This document shows positions 48,876-56,854 of a DNA stretch of 64,000 bases, in pieces. The DNA is taken from positions 62,001-126,000 of the forward strand of contig JACPVJ010000117.1 in assembly GCA_016191785.1 (NCBI GenBank), read 5' to 3'. Every line of letters starts with the position of its first letter. Positions within the stretch are counted from its first letter, which is position 1. The position numbers and the translations under genes were made by a program. The DNA comes from Myxococcales bacterium. GTDB lineage: Bacteria; Myxococcota_A; Polyangia; Polyangiales; Polyangiaceae. Under the pieces are notes generated by a model. It was not told the DNA's origin. It made no database searches and worked only from the letters and a program-made list of their open reading frames with translations.

Positions 48876-51803
48876 CTACCGTCGGCGCGGCGCTCCGGCG
48901 GCGGGCGGAGCCGACGCGCGGACCTTCTCGCGAGTGCCCGATGGGGTGGCGCGCAACGTCGACGGCCGTGCCGCGCGCTTCAAGAGCTCGGCCAGGTAGC
49001 GCCCGGTGTGGCTCCCGGGCGTCGCGGCCACTTGCTCCGGCGTGCCCACGGCCACGATGCGACCGCCGCCCTCGCCACCCTCGGGCCCGAGATCCACGAC
49101 CCAGTCGGCGCACGCCACCAGATCGATGTTGTGCTCGATGACCACGATCGAGTTGCCGGCGTCTCGGAGGCCGGTCAGGGCCCGCGTGAGCAGCTCGATG
49201 TCCTGGAAGTGCAGGCCCGTGGTCGGCTCGTCGAGCACGTAGAGCGTGGCGCCGGTGGCCTTCCGCGCCAGCTCGGTGGCAAGCTTCACACGCTGCGCCT
49301 CGCCCCCCGAGAGCGTGGTGGCCGGTTGGCCCAGCTGCACGTAGCCCAGGCCCACCTGCCTCAGGGCAGCCAGGCGCTGGGCGATGCGCGGGAGCGACTC
49401 GAAGAGGTCGAACGCTTCGTCCACCGTCAGGTCGAGCGCGTCGGCGATCGACATGCCGCGGTACTTGATCTCGAGTGTCTCTCGGTTGTACCGGCGGCCG
49501 CTGCACGCATCGCAGGTCACGTACACGTCGGGCAGGAAGTGCATCTCGACTCGCAGCACACCGTCGCCCTGACACGCCTCGCAACGCCCGCCCTTCACGT
49601 TGAACGAGAAGCGCCCCGGCTTGTAGCCGCGCGCGCGGGCGTCGGGCAGCCCCGCGTAGACCTCTCTGAGATGGGTGAAGATCCCGGTGTACGTCGCCGG
49701 GTTCGAGCGTGGCGTCCGACCGATGGGGGCCTGGTCGATGCTGATCACCTTGTCGATCTGATCGAGCCCCTCGATGCGATCGCACGGGCCGACCCAGCTG
49801 GTGGCGCCGTACAGCTCGGCGCGAGCCGCCGAGAGCAAGGTGTCCACGATCAGGCTGCTCTTGCCCGAGCCGCTCACCCCGGTGACGGCGGTGATGCACC
49901 CGAGCGGGATCTCGAGGGTCACGTCGCTCAGGTTGTGGGCTCGTGCCCCGACCACCGACAGCTGCTTCTTGCCGGGTTTCACCCGGGTCTTGGGGATCGG
50001 GAGTCGTTTGTCGCCCGACAGGTACGGCCCGGTGACGCTCGCCGGGTCGCGCATCAAGTCGTCGGGCGTGCCGGTGGCGACGATCGTTCCACCGTGGGCG
50101 CCGGCGCCGGGACCCATGTCGACCACCCAGTCTGCCGCCAAGATCGCGTCGCGATCGTGCTCGACCACGATCACGCTGTTGCCCTTGTCGACCAGGCGGC
50201 GCACCGCCATCAGCAAGCGCTCGTTGTCGCGCGCGTGCAGCCCCACGCTGGGCTCGTCGAGCACGTAGAGCACGCCCACCAATGAAGCGCCGATCTGCGT
50301 GGCCAAGCGGATTCGCTGGCCCTCGCCGCCCGAGAGCGTGTGCGCGGGGCGATCGAGGGTCAGGTAGTCGAGCCCGACGTCGATCAAGAAGCCGGTCCGC
50401 TCGACCACGGCCTTGAGCAACGGCTTGGCGATGGCGGCGTCGCGGCCCCCCATCGCGTCGCTCTCGAACAGCTCGGCCAGGAAGGTCTTGAGCTTGCGGA
50501 GCGGGAGGGTGTTCACCTCGGCGATGGTGCAGCCGCCGAGCTTCACCGCCAGCGCCTCGGGGCGTAGTCGCTTGCCTCCGCACTCGGCGCAGATCTGGCT
50601 CACGGTGAAGCGGCCCAGGTCTTCCGGGCCGATGGCGCCCTCGTAGTCGTCGTGATCTTCTTGGTCCTCGAGCTCGCCGGTCTCCAGCATGCGCTCGAGG
50701 CGCGCGACGATTCCTTCGTAAGCGCCGGCCTTCTTCTTGCCCTTTCCTCCGCCGCCGAAGAGGATGGCCTGCCGCTCCGTCTCGGCCAGGGCCTGCCAGG
50801 GCGTGTCCGGGTTGACGCCCAAGATCTCCACCAGCGCTGCCACCTCGGTCGCGGTGGCCACCGACCCGCGCCGGCCGAATGCCGCGACGGCGCCCTCTCG
50901 CAGCGTGCGCGTCGGGTCGGGCACCACTCGAGCCGGATCGATGCCCGAGCGCATGCCGAGCCCGTCGCAGACCGGGCACGCGCCGTGGGGGCTGTTGAAC
51001 GAGAACAGGCGGGGCTCGAGCGGGGGCAGCGTGATGCCGTGCTCCCAGCTGACCAGGCGCTCGCTCATCACCACCGGCTCCGAGCCGTCCACCGCGTCGA
51101 TCAGCACGGTGCCGTCCCCCAGCTTGAGTGCCAGCTCGACCGAGTCGGTCACGCGGCCCTTCACGCCGGCCTTGACCACGATGCGATCGACCACCACGTC
51201 CAGGTCGTGGGGCTTGGTCCGGTCGAGCTCGGCGGCATCGCCCAGGTCGATCTGCGTTCCGTCCACCCGTGCGCGCACGAAGCCGTCGCGTCGCAGCTGC
51301 TCCAGCTCGGCCCGAAGATCGCTCTTTCGCTGGCGGACCATGGGCGCCAAGATCGCGGCCCGGGCGCCGTCGCCCCGGGCCACCACGGCGTCCACGATCT
51401 CTTGCACGGTGTACGCCCGGAGGACCTTCCCCGAGATCGGGCAGTGGGGCACCCCCACGCGCGCGAACAGCAGCCGCAGATAGTCCGCGATCTCGGTCAC
51501 GGTCCCCACGGTGGACCGCGGGCTCTTGCCCAGCGCTCGCTGCTCGATGGCGATCGCCGGGCTCAGCCCTTCGATGCTCTCGACCCGGGGCTTGGGCAGC
51601 TGATCGAGGAACTGTCGAGCATAGGCCGAGAGCGACTCGACGTAGCGCCGCTGACCTTCGGCATAGATGGTGTCGAAGGCCAGCGACGACTTGCCCGACC
51701 CGCTCGGCCCGGTGATGACCACCAGACGGTTGCGGGGCAGCTCGCAGGTCACGTCCTTGAGGTTGTGCTGCGTGGCAGAGCGCACGACGAGCTTGTCGAG
51801 CAT
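48876..51803 (-). CDS. uvrA: Excinuclease ABC subunit A
   Basis: DNA damage recognition ATPase of nucleotide excision repair, 975 residues (family about 940-970). Two ABC ATPase units: Walker A GPSGSGKSS near the start and GVSGSGKSS at about 640; signature LSGGEGQRI and LSGGEAQRVKLATEL; Walker B VLDEPSVGLH and VLDEPTTGLH. The zinc-binding pair CPVC/CAEC and the second finger CEAC...CDACSGRRYN are present. A Lys/Arg/Ala tail of about 30 residues extends beyond the usual end. The ATG at 51803 gives MLDKLVVRSATQHNLKDVTC. Confidence 0.98.
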   Translation of the reverse strand: MLDKLVVRSATQHNLKDVTCELPRNRLVVITGPSGSGKSSLAFDTIYAEGQRRYVESLSAYARQFLDQLPKPRVESIEGLSPAIAIEQRALGKSPRSTVGTVTEIADYLRLLFARVGVPHCPISGKVLRAYTVQEIVDAVVARGDGARAAILAPMVRQRKSDLRAELEQLRRDGFVRARVDGTQIDLGDAAELDRTKPHDLDVVVDRIVVKAGVKGRVTDSVELALKLGDGTVLIDAVDGSEPVVMSERLVSWEHGITLPPLEPRLFSFNSPHGACPVCDGLGMRSGIDPARVVPDPTRTLREGAVAAFGRRGSVATATEVAALVEILGVNPDTPWQALAETERQAILFGGGGKGKKKAGAYEGIVARLERMLETGELEDQEDHDDYEGAIGPEDLGRFTVSQICAECGGKRLRPEALAVKLGGCTIAEVNTLPLRKLKTFLAELFESDAMGGRDAAIAKPLLKAVVERTGFLIDVGLDYLTLDRPAHTLSGGEGQRIRLATQIGASLVGVLYVLDEPSVGLHARDNERLLMAVRRLVDKGNSVIVVEHDRDAILAADWVVDMGPGAGAHGGTIVATGTPDDLMRDPASVTGPYLSGDKRLPIPKTRVKPGKKQLSVVGARAHNLSDVTLEIPLGCITAVTGVSGSGKSSLIVDTLLSAARAELYGATSWVGPCDRIEGLDQIDKVISIDQAPIGRTPRSNPATYTGIFTHLREVYAGLPDARARGYKPGRFSFNVKGGRCEACQGDGVLRVEMHFLPDVYVTCDACSGRRYNRETLEIKYRGMSIADALDLTVDEAFDLFESLPRIAQRLAALRQVGLGYVQLGQPATTLSGGEAQRVKLATELARKATGATLYVLDEPTTGLHFQDIELLTRALTGLRDAGNSIVVIEHNIDLVACADWVVDLGPEGGEGGGRIVAVGTPEQVAATPGSHTGRYLAELLKRAARPSTLRATPSGTREKVRASAPPAAGAPRRR

Positions 51804-51918
51804 GGCGGGCCCAACAGAATACGCCGATCTGGCCCCGGCGGGGGCGCCCGAGGTCGGGGGGCGGCGGGCCGCCCGGAACTTGGCCGTGGGTCCGGGCCTC
51901 TCCCATAAGGAGGTGGCT

Positions 51919-52845
51919 GTGATTCCGCCGGACTACGGGCCGCTGATTCCGCTCCTTCTTGCGGCGCTGCCGCTGCCCAGCGCGGTGCCGCCGGGCGCGC
52001 AGCTGGCGGCCGCGTCGGCTGTCAGCGTGCGCGTGGTGGCCGACCTCCCGGCGGCCTGTCCGGACGACATGGCGCTGGTCGACGGCAACTCGTGCCCGAT
52101 CGTCGAGTACCAGTGCGACCGCTTCGTCGACGAGACCAACCCCAGCTGCGCCGAGTACGCGCGCAAGCCCGAGTGCCGCTATAGCCAGGAGTCCCGTCGC
52201 TTCTGCGTGGATCGTCACGAGTGGCCGAACCGGGTGGGTGAGCGCCCCGCGGTCTTCGTGACCTGGTACGACGCCAAGAAGTCCTGCGAGAGCGTGGGTA
52301 AGCGCCTGTGCAAGCGCGCCGAGTGGACCTTGGCCTGCGAGGGCCCCAAGCGCGCGCCGTACCCCTACGGGTGGGAGCGACTGCCCAGCCCGTGCAACGT
52401 GGGGCGGCCGGTCGAAGAGGCCGATGCCAAGAAGCTGATCTCGCCCGCGACGCGGGCCGCCGAGCTCGCGCGCCTCTGGCAAGCGGATCCGATTGGCAGC
52501 CATCCCGAGTGCGTCAGCGCGTTCGGAGCCTTCGACATGGTCGGGAACGTCGACGAGTGGACCGACAACTCCGACGAAGGTGGCGCGCAGGTGTCGACGC
52601 TCAACGGCGGGTACTGGGGACCGGTGCGGAACACCTGCCGCCTGACGACCAAGACCCACGGGCCCGAGTTCCAGTTCTACCAGATCGGTTTTCGCTGTTG
52701 CTCGGAGACAGAGGACGGGATCGCGGCGAGCCTGCCCCCACCCGAGCAGCCGAAACACGAGCTCGATCAGCGCAAAGGGCCCGACGGTTGGCCCGTCGTG
52801 GTGAGTGAAGAGCGTGGACCCGACGGGGCCGAACCGAGCGGCTAG
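51919..52845 (+). CDS. FGE/SUMF1-like exported protein (first of tandem pair)
   Basis: 308 residues in the formylglycine-generating-enzyme fold family, here probably not an enzyme. GTG 51919 is preceded at 5 bases by a perfect AAGGAGG. A hydrophobic N-terminus (PLIPLLLAALPLPSAVPPGA) acts as signal peptide. A Cys-rich part (CPIVEYQCDRFVDETNPSC) precedes the domain with FCVDRHEWPNRVG, VGKRLCKRAEWTLACEGP, the GNVDEW motif in FDMVGNVDEWTDNS, LNGGYWGPVRNTC and IGFRCC. The tail is acidic and Pro-rich. Whether the FGE active-site Cys pair is present is unclear by eye. The paralogue follows after 13 bases. Confidence 0.85.
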   Translation: MIPPDYGPLIPLLLAALPLPSAVPPGAQLAAASAVSVRVVADLPAACPDDMALVDGNSCPIVEYQCDRFVDETNPSCAEYARKPECRYSQESRRFCVDRHEWPNRVGERPAVFVTWYDAKKSCESVGKRLCKRAEWTLACEGPKRAPYPYGWERLPSPCNVGRPVEEADAKKLISPATRAAELARLWQADPIGSHPECVSAFGAFDMVGNVDEWTDNSDEGGAQVSTLNGGYWGPVRNTCRLTTKTHGPEFQFYQIGFRCCSETEDGIAASLPPPEQPKHELDQRKGPDGWPVVVSEERGPDGAEPSG

Positions 52846-52858
52846 ACTCCGCGCCCCC

Positions 52859-53743
52859 ATGTCGGTGTCGGCAGCCTCCCGCACGTCTCTGGTCGTCGCC
52901 GGCCTTTGCGCAGCGCTGCTCGCCGCAGCCGCGGTCGTGGCGCCGCGCTTCTGGGCCGCCGAGCGCCCGCTGCGGATGGGTCACGCTCCGGATTGGCTGG
53001 GCGGTGCCGAGAAGCGCGCGGGCTCCCGGGCGCCGACCGCGCCCGCCGCGGCCCCGACGCCCGACGGCGCGTGCGGGCCCGAGATGCTCTTGGTCGACGG
53101 CATCTACTGCCCCTACGTCGGGCATCGCTGCGTGGAGTGGATCGAAGAGCACCGCGATCGCTGCCGGCGCTACGACGAGAAGGTCTTGTGCGAGGGCACC
53201 AAGGTCCCGAAGCGCTTCTGCATCGACCGCTACGAGTATCCGAACCAGCCGGGCGCCTACCCGGTGGTGATGGCCAGCTGGGTCGAGGCCGAAGCGGCGT
53301 GCCACGCCGAAGGAAAACGACTGTGCACCGAGGACGAGTGGACGTTCGCCTGCGAAGGCGAGACCCGGGTGCCCTACCCGTACGGGTTCGAGCGAAAGGC
53401 CGACGCCTGCAACATCGATCGCACCTACCGCAACCCCGACTTCTCCGCGTTCTCGCATGACCGCGCGATCGCCGACGAGGTCTCGCGGCTCGACCAACGG
53501 GTGCCCAGCGGGTCGATGGCCGGTTGCGTGAGCCCGTTCGGCGTCCACGACATGACCGGTAACGTCGACGAGTGGGTGCTGAACGAGGCACCGAAGACCG
53601 ACGCCGGGGAGGACGTCTCCAGCCTGAAGGGCGGCTATTGGGGGCCGATTCGCGCGCGCTGCCGGCCCGTGACCAGCTCGCACAACCGCTGGTTTCGGTT
53701 CTATCAAGTCGGGTTTCGGTGCTGTAAGGCGGCCGGAGGCTGA
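52859..53743 (+). CDS. FGE/SUMF1-like exported protein (second of tandem pair)
   Basis: 294 residues. N-terminal TM or signal anchor (TSLVVAGLCAALLAAAAVV), linker rich in Ala/Pro, Cys-rich segment (YVGHRCVEWIEEHRDRCRRY), then the SUMF1 domain with FCIDRYEYPNQPG, EGKRLCTEDEWTFACEGETR, VPYPYGF, FGVHDMTGNVDEWVLNE, SLKGGYWGPIRARC and VGFRCC. Clear paralogue of the gene before it, with the same motif order. No good ribosome-binding site before ATG 52859; coupling to the first gene is possible. Such pairs are frequent in myxobacteria; role unknown. Confidence 0.82.
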   Translation: MSVSAASRTSLVVAGLCAALLAAAAVVAPRFWAAERPLRMGHAPDWLGGAEKRAGSRAPTAPAAAPTPDGACGPEMLLVDGIYCPYVGHRCVEWIEEHRDRCRRYDEKVLCEGTKVPKRFCIDRYEYPNQPGAYPVVMASWVEAEAACHAEGKRLCTEDEWTFACEGETRVPYPYGFERKADACNIDRTYRNPDFSAFSHDRAIADEVSRLDQRVPSGSMAGCVSPFGVHDMTGNVDEWVLNEAPKTDAGEDVSSLKGGYWGPIRARCRPVTSSHNRWFRFYQVGFRCCKAAGG

Positions 53744-53892
53744 GCTTTGCCCGCGAATCCGTCGCGCGTGTCCGCTGTTGCTCCACCCGCCGCGTTCGAC
53801 TAGCTTTCCGGGCGTGGAGCTTGCATGGGCCCGCGTACCTTTCCTGTGGACGACTTCGGGTCGAAGGTGCGCTCCGTGCTTTTCCAGTCGCC

Positions 53893-53966
53893 GGGCCCAT
53901 AGCTCAATCGGTCAGAGCCCCCGGCTCATAACCGGGCAGTTCCTGGTTCGAACCCAGGTGGGCCCA
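53893..53966 (+). tRNA. tRNA with CAT anticodon (Met elongator or Ile2), CCA not encoded
   Basis: Acceptor GGGCCCA pairs with TGGGCCC; D arm GCTC/GAGC; anticodon stem CCCGG/CCGGG with loop CTCATAA (anticodon CAT); T arm CCTGG/CCAGG with loop TTCGAAC; discriminator A. It is not an initiator tRNA because the first base pair is normal G-C. Met elongator and lysidine-modified Ile2 cannot be separated safely by eye. The following bases are CAA, so CCA must be added by the nucleotidyltransferase. Confidence 0.93.
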
Positions 53967-54013
53967 CAACCATTTTCGGGGGATTGCTGAGTGACAAGGA
54001 GCCCTGTCCGGCC

Positions 54014-54775
54014 GTGAAACTGCAAGCTCAAATTGACGCGCTCGAGCGTCTGTCCACCCTCGATTCGGAGCTCAAAGAGCTTCAAGACCAGCTCGGAAGC
54101 GAGCGCGAAGCCCTGACCAAGAAGCGCCAGGCGCTCGGAGAGCTCGACGGCAAGCTCGGGCGCGACCGGCAGAGCATCGAAGAAATGGAGCGGATGCGAA
54201 ACGAGCTCTTGCTCGAGCTCCGCCAGATGAGCAACCAGATCGAGAAGTCGCGCGAGAAGCTGCCGCGCTGCCGGACCGAGCGCGAAGCAAACGCGGCCCA
54301 GCGCGAGATGGAAGAGCTGCGCAAGCTCTACCGCGATCGCGAAATCGAGATCGAGCGGCTGAACGGCCTGGCCGAGCAGGCGCGCCAAGGGATGGAGGGC
54401 ACCACCACCGAGCGCGACAAGATCGCCGCCGAGCTGGGCGAGACCGAGGGCGCGACCACCACCCGGTTGGGTGAGCTCGAGGGCGGCGCGTCCGGCAAGC
54501 TCACCCAGCGCAAGGACCTGGTGGCCCAGGTTCAGCCGGCGCTCTACCGGCGCTACGAGCTGGTTCGCAAGCGGCGCGGCACCGCGGTCGCGTGCACCAC
54601 CGACGGAACGTGCAGCGAGTGCCACATGCGCTTGCCCCCCATGCTCTATCAGCAGATCCGCCGGAACGAGGAGTTCGGCCAGTGCCCGAGCTGCAACCGC
54701 ATCCTCTACTTCAAGCTCGAAGCGCAGCCTGCCGACGCGCCACAGTCGGAGGAAGGCCCCTCCACGGGAGCGTGA
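54014..54775 (+). CDS. Coiled-coil protein with C4 zinc ribbon (zf-RING_7)
   Basis: 253 residues. About 170 residues of long coiled coil (IDALERLSTLDSELKELQDQ, LGSEREALTKKRQALGELDG, TEREANAAQREMEELRKLYR), then a short linker and a C4-type zinc ribbon: CTTDGTCSECHMRLPPMLYQ ... EFGQCPSCNRILYF. This family is a conserved, poorly understood bacterial DUF; no enzyme motif. Start uncertain: GTG 54014 with AAGGAG 12 bases upstream is chosen; TTG 53984 is possible. A kinase gene follows after 40 bases. Confidence 0.8.
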   Translation: MKLQAQIDALERLSTLDSELKELQDQLGSEREALTKKRQALGELDGKLGRDRQSIEEMERMRNELLLELRQMSNQIEKSREKLPRCRTEREANAAQREMEELRKLYRDREIEIERLNGLAEQARQGMEGTTTERDKIAAELGETEGATTTRLGELEGGASGKLTQRKDLVAQVQPALYRRYELVRKRRGTAVACTTDGTCSECHMRLPPMLYQQIRRNEEFGQCPSCNRILYFKLEAQPADAPQSEEGPSTGA

Positions 54776-54815
54776 CGCACGTGTCGGCGCGAAAAGGAGA
54801 GGGGGCGGCCTAGGC

Positions 54816-56117
54816 ATGAAGGCGTGTCCCGACTGCGCCCGGCTCTACCCGGACGATGCGGGCTTCTGCCCGGTCGACGGCAAAGAGCTGATCAACGCCA
54901 CGCAGGCGCCGGTGGCGGCGGCGGACGGTGACGCGCGCGTCGGGCAGATCATGTGCGGCCGGTACCAAGTTCGGCGCATCGTCGCCGACGGTGGCATGGG
55001 CCGCGTGTACGAGGCGCTCGACATGGCCGAGCGCCGCAACGCCGCGCTCAAGGTCTTGCACCCCGACGTGGCCACCGACGCCGTGTCCCTCGAGCGCTTC
55101 AAGCGCGAGTTCGAGATCTCCAAGCTCTTGCCCCACGACTACATCGTGGACGTCTGGGACTTCCAGCCGACCCAAGACGGTAGCTACGCCCTGGTGATGG
55201 AGTTCCTCTACGGCGAGGAGCTCAGGGCCACGCTCAAGCGCGAGAACGTGCTGCCTCCGGAGCGGGTGGTGCGCATGGTCAGCCAGGTCGCCATCGGGCT
55301 GGACGAAGCGCACGCGCGGAAGCTGGTCCACCGCGACCTGAAGCCGGACAACGTCTTCTTGTGTCAGACCCGAGAGGGCGACATCGCCAAGATCCTCGAC
55401 TTTGGCTCGGTGAAGGACAAGAGCGACCCGGCGAAGAAGCTCACGGTGATGGGCACCACCATCGGCTCGCCCTACTACATGGCCCCCGAGCAAGCGCAGG
55501 GTCTCGAGACGCTCGACCACCGAGCAGACGTCTGGGCGCTCGCGGCCATCACCTACGAGTGCCTGGTCGGCACCGTCCCGTTCAAAGGCAACAACGGCCC
55601 GAGCATCTTGCTCGAGATCTTGACCAAAGAGCCTCCGGCCCCGAGCGTCGCGGCCCAGGGCAAGCCGCACCCGGTGCCCCCGACCCTCGACCGCGTGATG
55701 CTCCACGCCTTCAAGAAGAACCCGACCATGCGCATCGGGTCGGTGGGCGCTTTCGCCGACGCGCTGGGCCAAGCCTACGGGCTCACCGGCACCCATCGCG
55801 AGTGGGCGACCGTCCCACAAGAGCAACTCCGCGCCGCCATCGCCGCGCGCCTCCCCGAGATGATGGCGCAGACCGCGGCCCCGGCGCCGCGGGACGTGGC
55901 CGACAACTTCTTCGGCGAGAGCGACTCGCTGGTCGGCGTCCCCGGCGTGGGCCAGCCGGTGCCCCCCGCCCCGATGAGCCACCCCGCACCGTACGCCGAC
56001 GACCTGGTGCCGATGGGTGTGCCGAAGTCGGGCAACCTGGCGCTGCTCGTGGCCTGCGCCGTGGGGGGTGTCGCGCTCTTGCTCGGTGTCGTGCTGGTCG
56101 TCGTGTTGATGCGCTGA
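54816..56117 (+). CDS. Ser/Thr protein kinase with N-terminal zinc-ribbon-like segment and C-terminal TM
   Basis: 433 residues. The start CPDCARLYPDDAGFCPVDGK (3 Cys visible) resembles a degenerate zinc ribbon. Kinase domain about 50-310: ADGGMGRVY (57-65), ATP lysine in NAALKVL (K79), HRDLKPDN (172-179), DFGSVKD (195-201) and PYYMAPEQA, so active. A Pro/Ala/Met-rich linker follows and a C-terminal TM helix (LALLVACAVGGVALLLGVVL) ends the protein, so the periplasmic part is minimal. ATG 54816 has AAGGAGAGG upstream. It could be co-transcribed with the zinc-ribbon coiled-coil gene before it. Confidence 0.92.
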   Translation: MKACPDCARLYPDDAGFCPVDGKELINATQAPVAAADGDARVGQIMCGRYQVRRIVADGGMGRVYEALDMAERRNAALKVLHPDVATDAVSLERFKREFEISKLLPHDYIVDVWDFQPTQDGSYALVMEFLYGEELRATLKRENVLPPERVVRMVSQVAIGLDEAHARKLVHRDLKPDNVFLCQTREGDIAKILDFGSVKDKSDPAKKLTVMGTTIGSPYYMAPEQAQGLETLDHRADVWALAAITYECLVGTVPFKGNNGPSILLEILTKEPPAPSVAAQGKPHPVPPTLDRVMLHAFKKNPTMRIGSVGAFADALGQAYGLTGTHREWATVPQEQLRAAIAARLPEMMAQTAAPAPRDVADNFFGESDSLVGVPGVGQPVPPAPMSHPAPYADDLVPMGVPKSGNLALLVACAVGGVALLLGVVLVVVLMR

Positions 56118-56211
56118 AGGAACTTCGCGGCGGCGCGGTGCGTATCACTCTGCCATGCGGACCTCGTCCAGCCATGGCTCCGAGTTGGGCGGTGTGGTAT
56201 CCACCGTTCCC

Positions 56212-56829
56212 ATGACCCCTCTCTGTTCTCCCATCTCCACCTACACTGGGACCGTCGGAGCGCTGCTCTTGGGTGCGGCGGTCATCGCGTTCGGATGCAG
56301 CAAAGAGGCGACGCCGAGCGCGGAGCAGCCGAAGGCCGCGACCCAGGCGCCCGCGACAGAGGTCACGCCGGCGGCGGTCGGGGCGGGGGACAAGGCGGGC
56401 GCGGCGCCGGCCAAGGCCGAGGGTGCGGACGAAGCGGCCGGCGAGGGCGAGCCGGTCGATCTGAAGGCGGCGAAGGCTTCCTATTCCGAGCCCAACTTCA
56501 CGCTGAACATCGCCGGCAGCGGGGGTTACAAGGCCGGCCAAGAGGGCAAGGTCGAGATCGTGCTCGAGGCCAAGGCGCCGTTTCACGCGAACGACAAGTA
56601 CCCTTACAAGTTCAAGACCCAAGAGAGCGCCGGGGTCACCTTCCCGGTGGCGATCGTCAAGAAGGACCAGGCCAAGATCGAGACCATGAAGGTGACCATG
56701 CCTGTCGCGTTCACCGCCGCAGAAGCGGGGAAGAAGCGCGTTTCCGGCGTGTTCCACTTCTCGGTGTGCACCGACGACAAGTGCCTGATCGAGAAGCGGG
56801 CGCTGGCGGTCGACGTGGACGTGAAGTAA
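56212..56829 (+). CDS. Hypothetical lipoprotein
   Basis: 205 residues. Signal peptide with GALLLGAAVIAFGCSKE lipobox, then a long Ala/Glu/Lys/Gly low-complexity linker (about 45-100), then a small globular domain of about 100 residues (ASYSEPNFTLNIAGSGGYKA, GKVEIVLEAKAPFHANDKYP, VSGVFHFSVCTDDKCLIEKR) with a Cys pair. The domain looks like an Ig-like or thioredoxin-interaction-type beta sandwich; the ending with two Cys recalls disulfide-interchange N-terminal domains. No family named with confidence. It lies 26 bases before the PrkA start, so it may share a transcript. Confidence 0.6.
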   Translation: MTPLCSPISTYTGTVGALLLGAAVIAFGCSKEATPSAEQPKAATQAPATEVTPAAVGAGDKAGAAPAKAEGADEAAGEGEPVDLKAAKASYSEPNFTLNIAGSGGYKAGQEGKVEIVLEAKAPFHANDKYPYKFKTQESAGVTFPVAIVKKDQAKIETMKVTMPVAFTAAEAGKKRVSGVFHFSVCTDDKCLIEKRALAVDVDVK

Positions 56830-56854
56830 CCGCTCATCTGGTAGGCTCGCCCCC

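Noticed and set aside
48859-52884. A 1,341-codon minus-strand frame.
   Set aside because: Overlaps uvrA in another frame of the same strand and a FGE-like gene in antisense; Arg/Gly/Pro-biased.
54014-54775. A DksA-like role for the C4 zinc-ribbon coiled-coil protein.
   Set aside because: Its long coiled coil and CxxC/CxxC ribbon match zf-RING_7, and the acidic tip expected of DksA is not visible.
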